This document shows, in pieces, positions 1 through 6,515 of a stretch of 10,253 nucleotides of DNA (positions are counted from its first letter, which is position 1; each line of letters starts with the position of its first letter). The position numbers and the translations under genes were made by a program. Below the pieces are notes generated by a model. It ran no database searches, was not told the DNA's origin, and saw nothing but the letters and a program-made list of their open reading frames with translations. The stretch is from NCBI GenBank assembly GCA_947591175.1, contig CANQDB010000045.1, positions 1 through 10,253 on the forward strand, written 5' to 3'. Origin of the DNA: an uncultured Bacilli bacterium (GTDB lineage Bacteria; Bacillota_I; Bacilli_A; RF39; UBA660).

Positions 1-12
1 TTAAGCAAAATT

Positions 13-47
13 AAAACACGGATAAACTCGTTATTTTCCGTGCTTTT
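13..47 (-). terminator. Intrinsic terminator of the tRNA-Trp gene
   Basis: Read on the minus strand, GCACGGA pairs with TCCGTGT around a 14-base loop that itself can fold (ATAA/TTAT), and the stem is followed by TTTTAATTTT. It lies about 40 bases past the tRNA 3' end, which suits the end of a single-tRNA transcript. The plus strand also has a short T-run after the stem (positions 44-47), so the hairpin may also stop transcription arriving from the left. Confidence 0.7.
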
Positions 48-58
48 ATATATGTTTG

Positions 59-75
59 CTCCAATTTTTTTGGAG
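59..75 (-). other. Small hairpin just after tRNA-Trp
   Basis: CTCCAA (59-64) pairs with TTGGAG (70-75) over a five-base loop. It sits 11 bases past the encoded CCA end of the tRNA on the transcript side. No T-run follows it on the minus strand, so it is less likely to be the terminator than the larger hairpin at 13-47. It could be a 3'-trailer structure trimmed during tRNA maturation; that role is inference. Confidence 0.35.
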
Positions 76-86
76 GTATCTACATT

Positions 87-160
87 TGGCAGGGGATGAG
101 AGAATCGAACTCCCAACAAAAGTTTTGGAGACTCCTATTATACCATTTAACTAATCCCCT
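87..160 (-). tRNA. tRNA-Trp (anticodon CCA), CCA end encoded
   Basis: The reverse complement folds into a complete cloverleaf. The acceptor stem is AGGGGAT/ATCCCCT, the D stem GTTA/TAAT, the anticodon stem GGAGT/ACTTT with loop CTCCAAA, and the T stem GGGAG/CTCTC with loop TTCGATT. The discriminator base is G, as usual for tRNA-Trp, and the 3' CCA is encoded in the DNA (plus-strand TGG at 87-89). The anticodon CCA reads UGG only. Mollicutes that read UGA as tryptophan rely on a UCA anticodon, so this gene argues for the standard code, unless a second tRNA-Trp lies elsewhere. It is a lone tRNA gene with its own promoter (179-207) and terminator (13-47). Confidence 0.96.
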
Positions 161-178
161 GTTTTTTGGAACAAATTC

Positions 179-207
179 ATTATAGCATGACCATAGAACT
201 AATGCAA
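179..207 (-). promoter_or_regulatory. Promoter of tRNA-Trp
   Basis: On the minus strand a -35 box TTGCAT (207-202) and a perfect -10 box TATAAT (184-179) are separated by 17 bases. Transcription would start near 172, giving a leader of about 12 bases before the tRNA. The match to the vegetative sigma factor consensus is strong. Confidence 0.8.
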
Positions 208-276
208 GCAACTTTTTCGCTCTTTTAAATACATAAAATAAAGTACATCAAAGCAACTCAATTCCCTAGTAGATCA

Positions 277-305
277 TTGACATTGTCCTTACTTTATGGT
301 AAAAT
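277..305 (+). promoter_or_regulatory. Promoter of the 334-609 gene
   Basis: A perfect -35 box TTGACA (277-282) and a -10 box TAAAAT (300-305) are 17 bases apart, so transcription should start near 311-313. This also shows that the upstream in-frame ATG-like start at 277 lies inside the promoter and cannot be the translation start. Confidence 0.85.
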
Positions 306-333
306 TAGACCACATTTTGAAAGAGGAGAAAGT

Positions 334-609
334 ATGGAAAAAATAATTGTAAAAGGTAAAGGTCTTTTATATACAGAGTTACCAAGTGTCTTTTTATTAA
401 GTTTAGCCTTTGTCAAAGATTCCACAAGATATTCAAAAGATTTAGTATTTTTACGAGATAAATATGGCCTTGCCATGGGACCTAGTAAAAGAGAACTAAA
501 AAGAAGAAAAAGACCTAATAAAAAAGCCGTTGACTCAACGATAGGGGTATACATAGTTAATTATGATGCCTATTTAAAAGACCACAACCAAAAAGTGAAA
601 AGAAAATAA
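334..609 (+). CDS. Small basic protein of unknown function
   Basis: This encodes a 91-residue soluble protein that I do not recognise. The start at 334 is chosen because AGAGGAG (322-328) sits five bases upstream; an in-frame ATG at 277 overlaps the -35 box and has no ribosome binding site. The N-terminal half (about 1-48) mixes hydrophobic and polar residues, with LPSVFLLSLAFV at 16-27 too short and too flanked by charge to be a clear membrane helix. A very basic stretch follows at about 52-64 (KRELKRRKRPNKK), then GVYIVNYDAYL and a Lys/Arg-rich tail. The charge suggests contact with RNA, DNA or ribosomes, but that is only inference. It has its own strong promoter and terminator, so it is a real single-gene unit. 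No cysteines and no known catalytic motif are visible. Confidence 0.75.
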   Translation: MEKIIVKGKGLLYTELPSVFLLSLAFVKDSTRYSKDLVFLRDKYGLAMGPSKRELKRRKRPNKKAVDSTIGVYIVNYDAYLKDHNQKVKRK

Positions 610-615
610 AGAAGG

Positions 616-637
616 CTAGGGGATACCTAGTTTTTTT
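616..637 (+). terminator. Intrinsic terminator of the 334-609 gene
   Basis: CTAGG (616-620) pairs with CCTAG (626-630) around the loop GGATA, followed at once by seven T residues (631-637). It lies six bases past the stop codon. The last T is also the first base of the extended -10 promoter of the next gene. Confidence 0.85.
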
Positions 638-645
638 GCTATAAT
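637..645 (+). promoter_or_regulatory. Extended -10 promoter of the DUF4186 gene
   Basis: TGCTATAAT is a perfect extended -10 element (TG-N-TATAAT). No -35 box is visible 17 bases upstream, where the terminator stem of the previous gene lies. The expected start near 652 leaves only about 13 bases before the ATG at 665, so the Shine-Dalgarno sequence GGTGAG (654-659) would be almost at the 5' end of the mRNA. Confidence 0.65.
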
Positions 646-664
646 TTTATTTGGGTGAGAAAAA

Positions 665-1030
665 ATGAACAATGAACAAAGTATAAACATAGTTTTAGAC
701 CACTTAGCTCATTCTAAATTCCGTAGCAGTTTTCATCTTAAAGAAAAGGATAAAAATTATCTAAAGGAAAAAGGAATGCCAATAATCATGTCTCATGCCG
801 ATGATTTTATTACCAAAAGGTTAGCACCAGCAGTAATACCTAATGATGGCAAACAGACTCCGATGAGGGGACATCCTGTCTTTATTGCTCAACATGCCAC
901 GGCTTGTTGCTGTCGCTCTTGTCTTTATAAATGGCATAAAATACCAATGCATCGAGAGTTAACTATGGAAGAAAAGAACTATATCCTAGCTCTCATAAAA
1001 ACATGGCTCACCAAAGAAATGGAAAAATAA
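665..1030 (+). CDS. DUF4186 family protein
   Basis: This encodes 121 residues, the usual size for DUF4186 proteins, which are small cytoplasmic proteins of unknown function found widely in bacteria. The family hallmark is at about 69-94: G-HPVFIAQHATA, then CCCRSCLYKWHKIP. It supplies Cys81, Cys82, Cys83 and Cys86 with His70, His77 and His91, a set that looks able to bind a metal such as zinc (inference). The following RELT-x-EE segment and C-terminal helix (about 97-119) are also typical. The start is supported by GGTGAG five bases upstream. No terminator is visible in the 63 bases before the next gene, so the two may share a transcript. I recognise the family from memory; the biochemical role is not known to me. 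Confidence 0.85.
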   Translation: MNNEQSINIVLDHLAHSKFRSSFHLKEKDKNYLKEKGMPIIMSHADDFITKRLAPAVIPNDGKQTPMRGHPVFIAQHATACCCRSCLYKWHKIPMHRELTMEEKNYILALIKTWLTKEMEK

Positions 1031-1093
1031 TCCATCATTTAAGTATTAATTTTCTAAAAAGTTTCCATAATAGAAAAGAAAGGATGAAATATT

Positions 1094-1531
1094 ATGGAAC
1101 AAAATCATGAGATGTTGGAGTATATCTATCGTGATGCTGAAATGGCTAGTTTTAGTATTACCGAGATGATCAAAGATTTAAAAGGTAAAGACAACAAAAT
1201 TACTCAAACTGTCGAAAACATATTAAAAGGGTATGAACGCTATCTCAATCAAGCCAAAGAAAAGTTAAAAGAAGCAGGAGTTGAATTAAAACCTACTGGC
1301 ACCATGGCGAAAATGGCTTCAAGTATGGGGGTTAAAGAAGAGGTCAAAAAAGATAATAGTGATGCTTCGATGGCTGATATGCTAATCAAAGGAATATCGA
1401 TGGGAAGCCTCGATATCGATAAAAGAATTACCAATTACAAAGAGAATTTAGATAAAGATATTTTAAAATTTGCCAAAGATTTTTATGCTTTCCAACAAGA
1501 TAACTTAGAGTCTCTTAAAAAATTCTTATAA
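1094..1531 (+). CDS. Predicted all-helical (ferritin-like?) conserved protein
   Basis: This encodes a 145-residue soluble protein, predicted almost wholly helical, with long amphipathic helices near 3-30, 34-62, 90-113 and 118-145. Between the second and third helices is a Met-rich connector (MAKMASSMGVKEEVKK, 71-86), followed by SMADMLIKGISMG (92-104). I recall similar proteins of this length in clostridia, with a conserved acidic YIYR-x-AEM start and an AEMLI-x-G-x-xMG segment. Their shape resembles the four-helix bundles of ferritin-like or DUF2383 proteins. Glu8, Glu16, Glu24, Asp88 and nearby acids could bind metal, but no clean ferritin E-x-x-H pair is visible, so iron chemistry is not claimed. 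The start is supported by AAAGGA about nine bases upstream. CATAAT at 1066-1071 is a weak possible promoter; read-through from the DUF4186 gene is equally likely. Confidence 0.75.
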   Translation: MEQNHEMLEYIYRDAEMASFSITEMIKDLKGKDNKITQTVENILKGYERYLNQAKEKLKEAGVELKPTGTMAKMASSMGVKEEVKKDNSDASMADMLIKGISMGSLDIDKRITNYKENLDKDILKFAKDFYAFQQDNLESLKKFL

Positions 1532-1538
1532 AGTTGTT

Positions 1539-1570
1539 AAAAAAGTTCTAGTGTTGACTAGGCCTTTTTT
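1539..1570 (+). terminator. Intrinsic terminator of the 1094-1531 gene
   Basis: AAAAAAG (1539-1545) pairs with CTTTTTT (1564-1570), and after one T/C mismatch TCTAG pairs with CTAGG around the loop TGTTGA. The U-rich arm is the termination tract. It begins eight bases past the stop codon, and its last T is the first base of the next extended -10 promoter. Confidence 0.8.
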
Positions 1571-1578
1571 GTTATAAT
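1570..1578 (+). promoter_or_regulatory. Extended -10 promoter of the deacetylase gene
   Basis: TGTTATAAT is a perfect extended -10 element placed directly after the terminator T-run. TTGACT at 1554-1559 looks like a -35 box, but the gap is only 13 bases and the sequence is the terminator loop, so the extended -10 probably acts alone. Confidence 0.65.
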
Positions 1579-1608
1579 AAAGGCGATGGGAAATAGTAGG
1601 TGAGAAAA

Positions 1609-3237
1609 ATGAATAAAAAGAAAAAATTGGGGATTTTTTTAGCTGTTACATTAGTGCTAATTTTAATCGTAATTGGGGTATTGTTTTGGTGGCAAAATGA
1701 AGAAGATAAGAAAAAACAAATTGCCGATATCAAATCACATTATAGTGAGACGGTAGTCCTTTTAGAAGATGCCAATCTCTATACTAAGGAAAATGATAAA
1801 TACCAGGAAGTTTGTAAAATTTCTAAAGATATGGTTCTTCACTTAAAAAGTCAAAACATCGAATCTACAAACGATACCTATTTTGCTATTGAAGAAACAC
1901 CATATTATTTGTACTATAAAAATGTTCAAGGGTGTGACACTCAAGAAAGTCCTAAATCACCTTACCTTGTCTTTAACGAAAATATAATCACTAAGGCTAA
2001 TGCTATTTTATTGCAAGATGATCAAGAGAAAATAATTCTACCAGAGGGAGCAAGTCTCAAAATAATGGAAAAAGGAGACGAAAATTATACTATCCTTTTC
2101 CAAAACCAAATGTTTAAAATAAGTAAAGAATCCGTTCAGGAAACTCAAGAAGTAATCAATACGGAAGAAGAGGAATTAACTAATATTCCAGTTTTGCATT
2201 ATGACCTTATCGACGCTGAAAATTTAAAAAGACAACTTACTGAACTTCAAGAATTAGGTTATACTTCTATTTCATGGTCTGATTTACTTCGTTGGCAACA
2301 AGGTGTTATCCGTTTCAATAACAAGAAAGTACTTCTCCTCTTTAACACTCTCGATAAAGAAAGAAAAAGCATTTTAGAAGAGGCTAATGCTCAAGGAGTC
2401 ACGATAAGTGAAACAGGTAAAATAAACTGGGTTCATAAAAACGAGAGAATGCCCAAAGATGGAACTAATGCCTTCACCTATAAAATGAGTGCTAACACTA
2501 CTAAAGAAGAATTAAAATCTATCCTTGATGGAACTGTTGAACCGATTGCTGAAGAAAGTATTCTAGCAACCCAAGTGCCGGTTCTCAACTACCACTTTTT
2601 CTATAATGGCGAAGAAGGTAACTTTTGTCGTGAAACCATCTGCTTAGATAACCGCAAATTCGAGCAGCACTTGCAATATTTGAAAGACAATGGCTTTACC
2701 ACTTTAACGATGGAAGAATATCGGGCTTGGATGTATGATGAAACTAATCTACCTCAAAAAAGCGTTCTAATTACTGTAGATGATGGTGCCATGGGAACAT
2801 CGGCCATAAATGGTAATATCTTGATACCGGCCCTTGAAAAATACGATCTAAAAGCCACCTTATTTTTGATTACCGCTTGGTGGGATTTGGCCAACTACCA
2901 GTCCGAAAACTTGGATGTCGAGTCACATGGTTATGATATTCACGTCTCGGCTACATGCGATGGTACAAGTAAAGCGAAAGCCCTTTGTTTAAGTAAGGAT
3001 GAACTAGTAACGGATTTAAATAAATCGATTGAGATACTTGGTACGAAAAAAGCCTTTTGTTACCCATTCTACGCTTACAATAACACAGTGATTAGCGCTA
3101 CTCAAGAAAGTGGTTTTGCCTTAGGCTTTGCAGGAGGCGGCTATAAATCGACAAGGCAAAGTAACAAATATGCTATACCTCGTTATCCAATATACGATAG
3201 CATTACTTTAGAACAGTTTATTCGTATGGTAAACTAA
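1609..3237 (+). CDS. Membrane-anchored NodB-type polysaccharide deacetylase with a degenerate second domain
   Basis: This encodes 542 residues. The ATG at 1609 is preferred because AGGTGAG (1598-1604) is its ribosome binding site; the in-frame GTG at 1600 lies within that site. A KKKK start and one hydrophobic helix (about 7-27) anchor the protein, leaving the rest outside the cell. Residues about 45-175 are beta-rich and of unclear fold, perhaps SH3b-like. Residues about 323-540 form a NodB domain: VPVLNYH, then TVDDG (Asp391, Asp392), SHGYDIH (His440, His445) and the CYPF-x-AYN motif near 484-491, matching the motif set of metal-dependent de-N-acetylases. The likely substrate is a cell-wall or capsule amino-sugar polymer. 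Residues about 193-317 repeat the opening of the NodB pattern (IPVLHYD, a long helix, LLLFNTLD where TVDDG would be) but lack the catalytic residues. A lone transcription unit, with promoter at 1570-1578. Confidence 0.88.
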   Translation: MNKKKKLGIFLAVTLVLILIVIGVLFWWQNEEDKKKQIADIKSHYSETVVLLEDANLYTKENDKYQEVCKISKDMVLHLKSQNIESTNDTYFAIEETPYYLYYKNVQGCDTQESPKSPYLVFNENIITKANAILLQDDQEKIILPEGASLKIMEKGDENYTILFQNQMFKISKESVQETQEVINTEEEELTNIPVLHYDLIDAENLKRQLTELQELGYTSISWSDLLRWQQGVIRFNNKKVLLLFNTLDKERKSILEEANAQGVTISETGKINWVHKNERMPKDGTNAFTYKMSANTTKEELKSILDGTVEPIAEESILATQVPVLNYHFFYNGEEGNFCRETICLDNRKFEQHLQYLKDNGFTTLTMEEYRAWMYDETNLPQKSVLITVDDGAMGTSAINGNILIPALEKYDLKATLFLITAWWDLANYQSENLDVESHGYDIHVSATCDGTSKAKALCLSKDELVTDLNKSIEILGTKKAFCYPFYAYNNTVISATQESGFALGFAGGGYKSTRQSNKYAIPRYPIYDSITLEQFIRMVN

Positions 3238-3271
3238 ACTATGGGAAAAATGTAAATATACAATAGTAATG

Positions 3272-3286
3272 GGGCTTAGCCCTTTT
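3272..3286 (+). terminator. Short terminator of the deacetylase gene
   Basis: GGGC (3272-3275) pairs with GCCC (3279-3282) over a three-base loop, followed by TTTTCTAT. The stem is GC-rich but only four to five pairs and the T-run is short, so it may leak. It leads directly into the next promoter. Confidence 0.5.
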
Positions 3287-3289
3287 CTA

Positions 3290-3298
3290 TGTTATAAT
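3290..3298 (+). promoter_or_regulatory. Extended -10 promoter of the ABC exporter gene
   Basis: TGTTATAAT is the same nonamer as at 1570-1578. No -35 box is visible; the terminator hairpin at 3272-3286 occupies that position. The leader to the ATG at 3346 would be about 40 bases. Confidence 0.65.
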
Positions 3299-3345
3299 AC
3301 CTATGAAAAAGCATAAAATACATATTGTTAGAAAGAGATGATACA

Positions 3346-5673
3346 ATGTTATCCTTAAAAAATATTAAAAAAAGTTACACGACTGGTGAATTTACGCAAC
3401 ACGCCCTTAAAGGAATAAATTTAGAGTTTCGCAAAAATGAATTTGTCGCTATTTTAGGTGCTTCTGGAAGTGGAAAGACAACCTTATTAAATATTATCGG
3501 TGGTCTAGATAGATACGATACTGGTGATTTAATTATCAATAATAAATCTACGAAGCAATTCAAAGACCAAGATTGGGATGCTTATAGAAACAACTGTATA
3601 GGCTTTATCTTCCAAAGTTACAATCTAATAAACCATATCAATGTCTTAGATAATATCGAATTAAGTATGACTTTAAGTGGTGTAAGTTCCCGTGAACGAA
3701 AAGAACGTGCCTTAGCGGCCCTTGAAAAGGTAGGCCTAAAAGATCATGCCTATAAAAGACCAAATCAGTTATCTGGTGGTCAAATGCAACGGGTGGCCAT
3801 CGCAAGAGCCTTAGTAAATAATCCTGATATTATCTTAGCCGATGAACCAACTGGAGCCTTAGACTCCGAAACTAGTGTCCAAATCATGGAACTAATTAAA
3901 GAAATAGCCAAAGATAAATTGGTTATCATGGTTACCCACAATCCAGTTTTGGCTAGGGACTATGCAACGCGGGTAGTCGAATTAAAAGATGGAGAGTTAA
4001 AGAGCGATTCAAACCCAATCGATGAAGAACATGCTAACAAAGAAGAATTTTCAATCAAAAAGACAGCCATGAGTTTCTTCACTGCCCTAAAACTATCTTT
4101 CAATAACATCAAAACTAAAAAAGGAAGGACTCTACTTACCGCTTTTGCATCATCTATCGGTATTATCGGTATTGCCTTAATTCTTTCACTATCGAATGGG
4201 TTCCAAATCCAAATTGATAAGTTCGAAAGTGAAACCTTATCCTCAATGCCAATCATGATAACGGAACAATCTATGGAATTGGACGAAGAGATGATGATGC
4301 AACTTCAACAACAAGTCTCAGGCGGCGACTTAGAAGAATACACTGATAAAAAAGAGATTTATCCCCAAGAACCGCTTGCTGAAGAAATGTTTCATACAAA
4401 TAGTCTCAGTCAAGAGTATATCGACTATATCGAAAAAATCGATCCTAGTACAGTAACGGGAATTGGTTACACTCGTATAACAGGTCTAAACATCATAGCA
4501 AATACCACTAAAGGTTATCGACCAATTGAAGTTAGTCTCATGAATTTTAGTGTTCTTCCTAAAAAATTAGATGAAACTAAACCTGGTGTTATCGAAGATA
4601 ATTACGATTTACTATATGGTAAACTTCCAACGCAAAAAGAAGATTTACTCTTAGTAGTCGATAGTAAAAATAGAGTTAGTAGTGAACTTCTCGAAATGTT
4701 AGGTTTCGATGCTACAAAAGACAGTATCTCTTTCGATGAAATTGTTGGTAAAGAATTAAAACTCGTTCTAAACGATCAATATTATAGATATTTAGGTCAA
4801 AATCACTATATGCCAAACATGGATTACGAAGGTCTTTACAATAGTGACGAAGCCCTAACCTTGAAATTTGTGGGAGTTGTCCGCGGTAAAGAAGATAAAA
4901 AAGTAATTACCAATACTTCGTATGCTGCCTATACTGAGGCTCTAATTGATTATGTAGTTGAACAAAACAAAAATTCTTCGATTGTCAAAACTCAACAAGA
5001 CCTAGATTACAACGTTTTAACAGGACAAAAATTTAGTAATGTAAGTGAAAACATGTTAAGTACTGATATGACTAAAGATATGATGATGACTTATCTTGGT
5101 GCTGATAGTGTGCCAATGGCTATCAATATTTATCCAAAGGATTTCGATTCTAAAGATAAGATAGTCGCTTACTTAGATGCTTACAATGAAGGTAAACCTG
5201 AAGAAGAACAAGTACTCTATACTGATATGGCAGAAATGATTTCGACCTTATCTGGAAATATTATGGATGCCATCACTATTGTTCTAATTGCTTTCTCGGC
5301 TATAAGTCTCGTTGTATCGTGCATCATGATTGCTATTATAACTTACATTTCTGTCCTTGAAAGAACCAAAGAAATCGGAGTTTTAAGAGCCTTAGGTGCT
5401 AGAAAGAAAGATATTAAACGAGTCTTCAATGCTGAAACCTTTATTATCGGTATTGCATCAGGTGTCCTTGGTATCTTTATCGCTTGGCTCCTTACATTCC
5501 CTGCCAATAATATTATTGAAGGCTTAACAGATTTACCAAATGTTGCTAGACTAAATCCACTTCATGCTATTCTCTTGATTGTCATAAGTGTTATCCTGAC
5601 TGTTTTAGCCGGAAGTATCCCTGCGCGCATGGCTTCTAAAAAAGATCCAGTCGAAGCCTTAAGAACTGAATAG
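3346..5673 (+). CDS. MacB/FtsX-type ABC exporter, ATPase and permease in one chain
   Basis: This encodes 775 residues from ATG 3346; the in-frame TTG at 3325 adds seven residues not needed by the family. The ATPase domain (about 1-220) has Walker A GASGSGKTT (38-46), Q-loop FQSYN (Gln90), signature LSGGQ (142-146), Walker B IILADE (162-167) and H-loop His198. This is the LolD/MacB-type subfamily. Membrane helix 1 (about 263-284) leads into a ~360-residue outside domain, followed by helices near 643-670, 698-720 and 738-760. The FtsX core is complete, with ER-TKEIGVLRALGA and a PARMASKKDPVEALRTE tail. Such type VII ABC systems work by mechanotransmission and in Firmicutes often export or sense peptides and antimicrobials; the substrate here cannot be read from sequence. 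Two chains would form a dimer. No two-component system lies beside it, unlike BceAB loci. The ribosome site (AAAGAG, 3331-3336) is weak. Confidence 0.93.
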   Translation: MLSLKNIKKSYTTGEFTQHALKGINLEFRKNEFVAILGASGSGKTTLLNIIGGLDRYDTGDLIINNKSTKQFKDQDWDAYRNNCIGFIFQSYNLINHINVLDNIELSMTLSGVSSRERKERALAALEKVGLKDHAYKRPNQLSGGQMQRVAIARALVNNPDIILADEPTGALDSETSVQIMELIKEIAKDKLVIMVTHNPVLARDYATRVVELKDGELKSDSNPIDEEHANKEEFSIKKTAMSFFTALKLSFNNIKTKKGRTLLTAFASSIGIIGIALILSLSNGFQIQIDKFESETLSSMPIMITEQSMELDEEMMMQLQQQVSGGDLEEYTDKKEIYPQEPLAEEMFHTNSLSQEYIDYIEKIDPSTVTGIGYTRITGLNIIANTTKGYRPIEVSLMNFSVLPKKLDETKPGVIEDNYDLLYGKLPTQKEDLLLVVDSKNRVSSELLEMLGFDATKDSISFDEIVGKELKLVLNDQYYRYLGQNHYMPNMDYEGLYNSDEALTLKFVGVVRGKEDKKVITNTSYAAYTEALIDYVVEQNKNSSIVKTQQDLDYNVLTGQKFSNVSENMLSTDMTKDMMMTYLGADSVPMAINIYPKDFDSKDKIVAYLDAYNEGKPEEEQVLYTDMAEMISTLSGNIMDAITIVLIAFSAISLVVSCIMIAIITYISVLERTKEIGVLRALGARKKDIKRVFNAETFIIGIASGVLGIFIAWLLTFPANNIIEGLTDLPNVARLNPLHAILLIVISVILTVLAGSIPARMASKKDPVEALRTE

Positions 5674-5706
5674 AAAAGTCTTTCCCAAAAACTGGGAAGG
5701 GCTTTT
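5674..5706. terminator. Two-way terminator between convergent genes
   Basis: A long stem starts at the base after the exporter stop codon: AAAAGTCTTTCCC (5674-5686) pairs over its whole length with GGGAAGGGCTTTT (5694-5706), with three G-U pairs, around a seven-base loop. T-rich sequence follows on both strands, so it can end the exporter mRNA and the opposite-strand membrane protein mRNA. Confidence 0.9.
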
Positions 5707-5709
5707 CTT

Positions 5710-6351
5710 TTAAGATTTTTTTTTATAAGGGAACCTTTCTTCTAAATAAGATGAAGGGTAATACTTGTCGAGGAAATAATCGATTCCTTGTTGCGGAGAA
5801 ACTCCATCGTACCTTTCTTTATCACGATTGAAGGCTAAAAAGGTAATTCCAAAATCACATAAAAAGAATAAAAGTATAAGCCAAGTTACCAAATTACTCC
5901 ATGAATGTGGAATCTTTTCGATATACCGTTCCAAAAATGGTAATATCCACTTGATAAAGACGACTGCAATAAGACCCCAACCAATCATAACAGGAACACT
6001 AGTTCTTCCTTGAAAGTTTAAAAAGTGCGTTGAGTAATTCCACGAGACCACATGAAAAATAATTTCTTGTAAATATGAAGCAATAAATTCAAAAACACCT
6101 CCGACAATGGCTCCTAAAAGGAAAATAGCAAGAGGTGACTGTAAAAAAGATAACGTTAACATAAAGAATAGAGCCCCAAATCCATAAACTTGATTGAAAG
6201 GTCCATAAAGTAATCCTTTAAATAATACCCAGTCGCCAGTTTGACAAAATTGCAAAATTGTCTCATATATACAACCCACAAAACTACCGATTAAAAAAAC
6301 TCCCACCATTTTCGGTAAAGTTATTCCACCCATGCGTGTTTTCTTTTGCAT
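5710..6351 (-). CDS. Five-helix membrane protein, PF06541 type (putative ABC-transporter type IV)
   Basis: This encodes 213 residues with about five membrane helices (near 11-33, 55-71, 73-95, 117-138 and 150-174). It fits the Firmicutes family annotated as putative ABC-transporter type IV or CmpB-like (PF06541). The visible family features are the G-x-IYE in helix 1 (Glu30), LLYGPF then YGFGAL at 47-61, the EFIASYLQE segment ending helix 3 (88-96), W-x-YS followed by NFQGR (104-116), and a WGL in helix 4. Despite the family name, no ATPase is linked to it and transport is unproven. The start has an excellent GGAGGTG site four bases upstream. The C-terminal ~40 residues are charged and probably cytoplasmic. 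It is convergent with the exporter and divergent from hsp20. I could not settle on its promoter. Confidence 0.85.
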   Translation of the reverse strand: MQKKTRMGGITLPKMVGVFLIGSFVGCIYETILQFCQTGDWVLFKGLLYGPFNQVYGFGALFFMLTLSFLQSPLAIFLLGAIVGGVFEFIASYLQEIIFHVVSWNYSTHFLNFQGRTSVPVMIGWGLIAVVFIKWILPFLERYIEKIPHSWSNLVTWLILLFFLCDFGITFLAFNRDKERYDGVSPQQGIDYFLDKYYPSSYLEERFPYKKKS

Positions 6352-6411
6352 AAAGCACCTCCATTTTTAATATGAACTTCTTTAATTTAGAATATTCGAT
6401 GTATAAAAAAA

Positions 6412-6429
6412 TATAGTTCGGATACTATA
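6412..6429. repeat. Inverted repeat in the divergent intergenic region
   Basis: TATAGT (6412-6417) and ACTATA (6424-6429) are perfect 6-base inverted arms around a 6-base spacer (TCGGAT). They lie between the PF06541-type gene and hsp20. The size suits a dimeric regulator site, but a small hairpin or chance in AT-rich DNA is also possible. Confidence 0.35.
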
Positions 6430-6449
6430 ATAAAGAAATAATAAAAAAA

Positions 6450-6476
6450 TTAGCACTCTCTATTGACAATTGCTAA
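6450..6476. promoter_or_regulatory. CIRCE operator (HrcA binding site)
   Basis: TTAGCACTC, nine bases, then AATTGCTAA. The consensus CIRCE is TTAGCACTC-N9-GAGTGCTAA. The left arm is perfect, the spacing is exact, and the right arm matches at seven of nine bases. It overlaps the -35 box of the hsp20 promoter, where bound HrcA would block RNA polymerase. HrcA itself is not in this window. Confidence 0.88.
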
Positions 6477-6491
6477 AACGTGTAGTATAAC
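6463..6491 (+). promoter_or_regulatory. hsp20 promoter
   Basis: A perfect -35 box TTGACA (6463-6468) lies in the CIRCE spacer and right arm, 17 bases from the -10 box TATAAC (6486-6491). The leader to the ATG is about 18 bases. The strong promoter under an HrcA site predicts low basal and high heat-induced expression. Confidence 0.88.
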
Positions 6492-6515
6492 TATAAATGA
6501 AAGGAAGGAAAAAAT

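Noticed and set aside
277..333. Upstream ATG start for the small basic protein
   Set aside because: It overlaps the -35 box TTGACA and would precede the transcription start; AGAGGAG supports the ATG at 334.
294..554. Minus-strand open frame of 86 codons
   Set aside because: It lies wholly inside the plus-strand gene at 334-609, which has promoter, ribosome site and terminator; the minus frame has none of these.
1249..1434. Minus-strand open frame of 61 codons
   Set aside because: Antisense shadow of the helical-protein gene, with no ribosome binding site.
1554..1578. Full -35/-10 promoter (TTGACT with TATAAT)
   Set aside because: The spacer is only 13 bases and the -35-like sequence is the terminator loop, so only the extended -10 is called.
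3375..3563. Minus-strand open frame of 62 codons
   Set aside because: Antisense to the Walker A region of the ABC exporter; a shadow.
3960..4256. Minus-strand open frame of 98 codons
   Set aside because: Antisense to the ATPase/first-helix junction of the exporter; no start signals.
5828..6013. Plus-strand open frame of 61 codons
   Set aside because: Antisense to the PF06541-type membrane gene, which has an excellent Shine-Dalgarno site and clear membrane helices.
3346..6351. Exporter and PF06541-type membrane protein as one transport system
   Set aside because: They are convergent, separated by a two-way terminator, and the exporter already carries both ATPase and permease parts; the shared 'ABC' label is only a family name.
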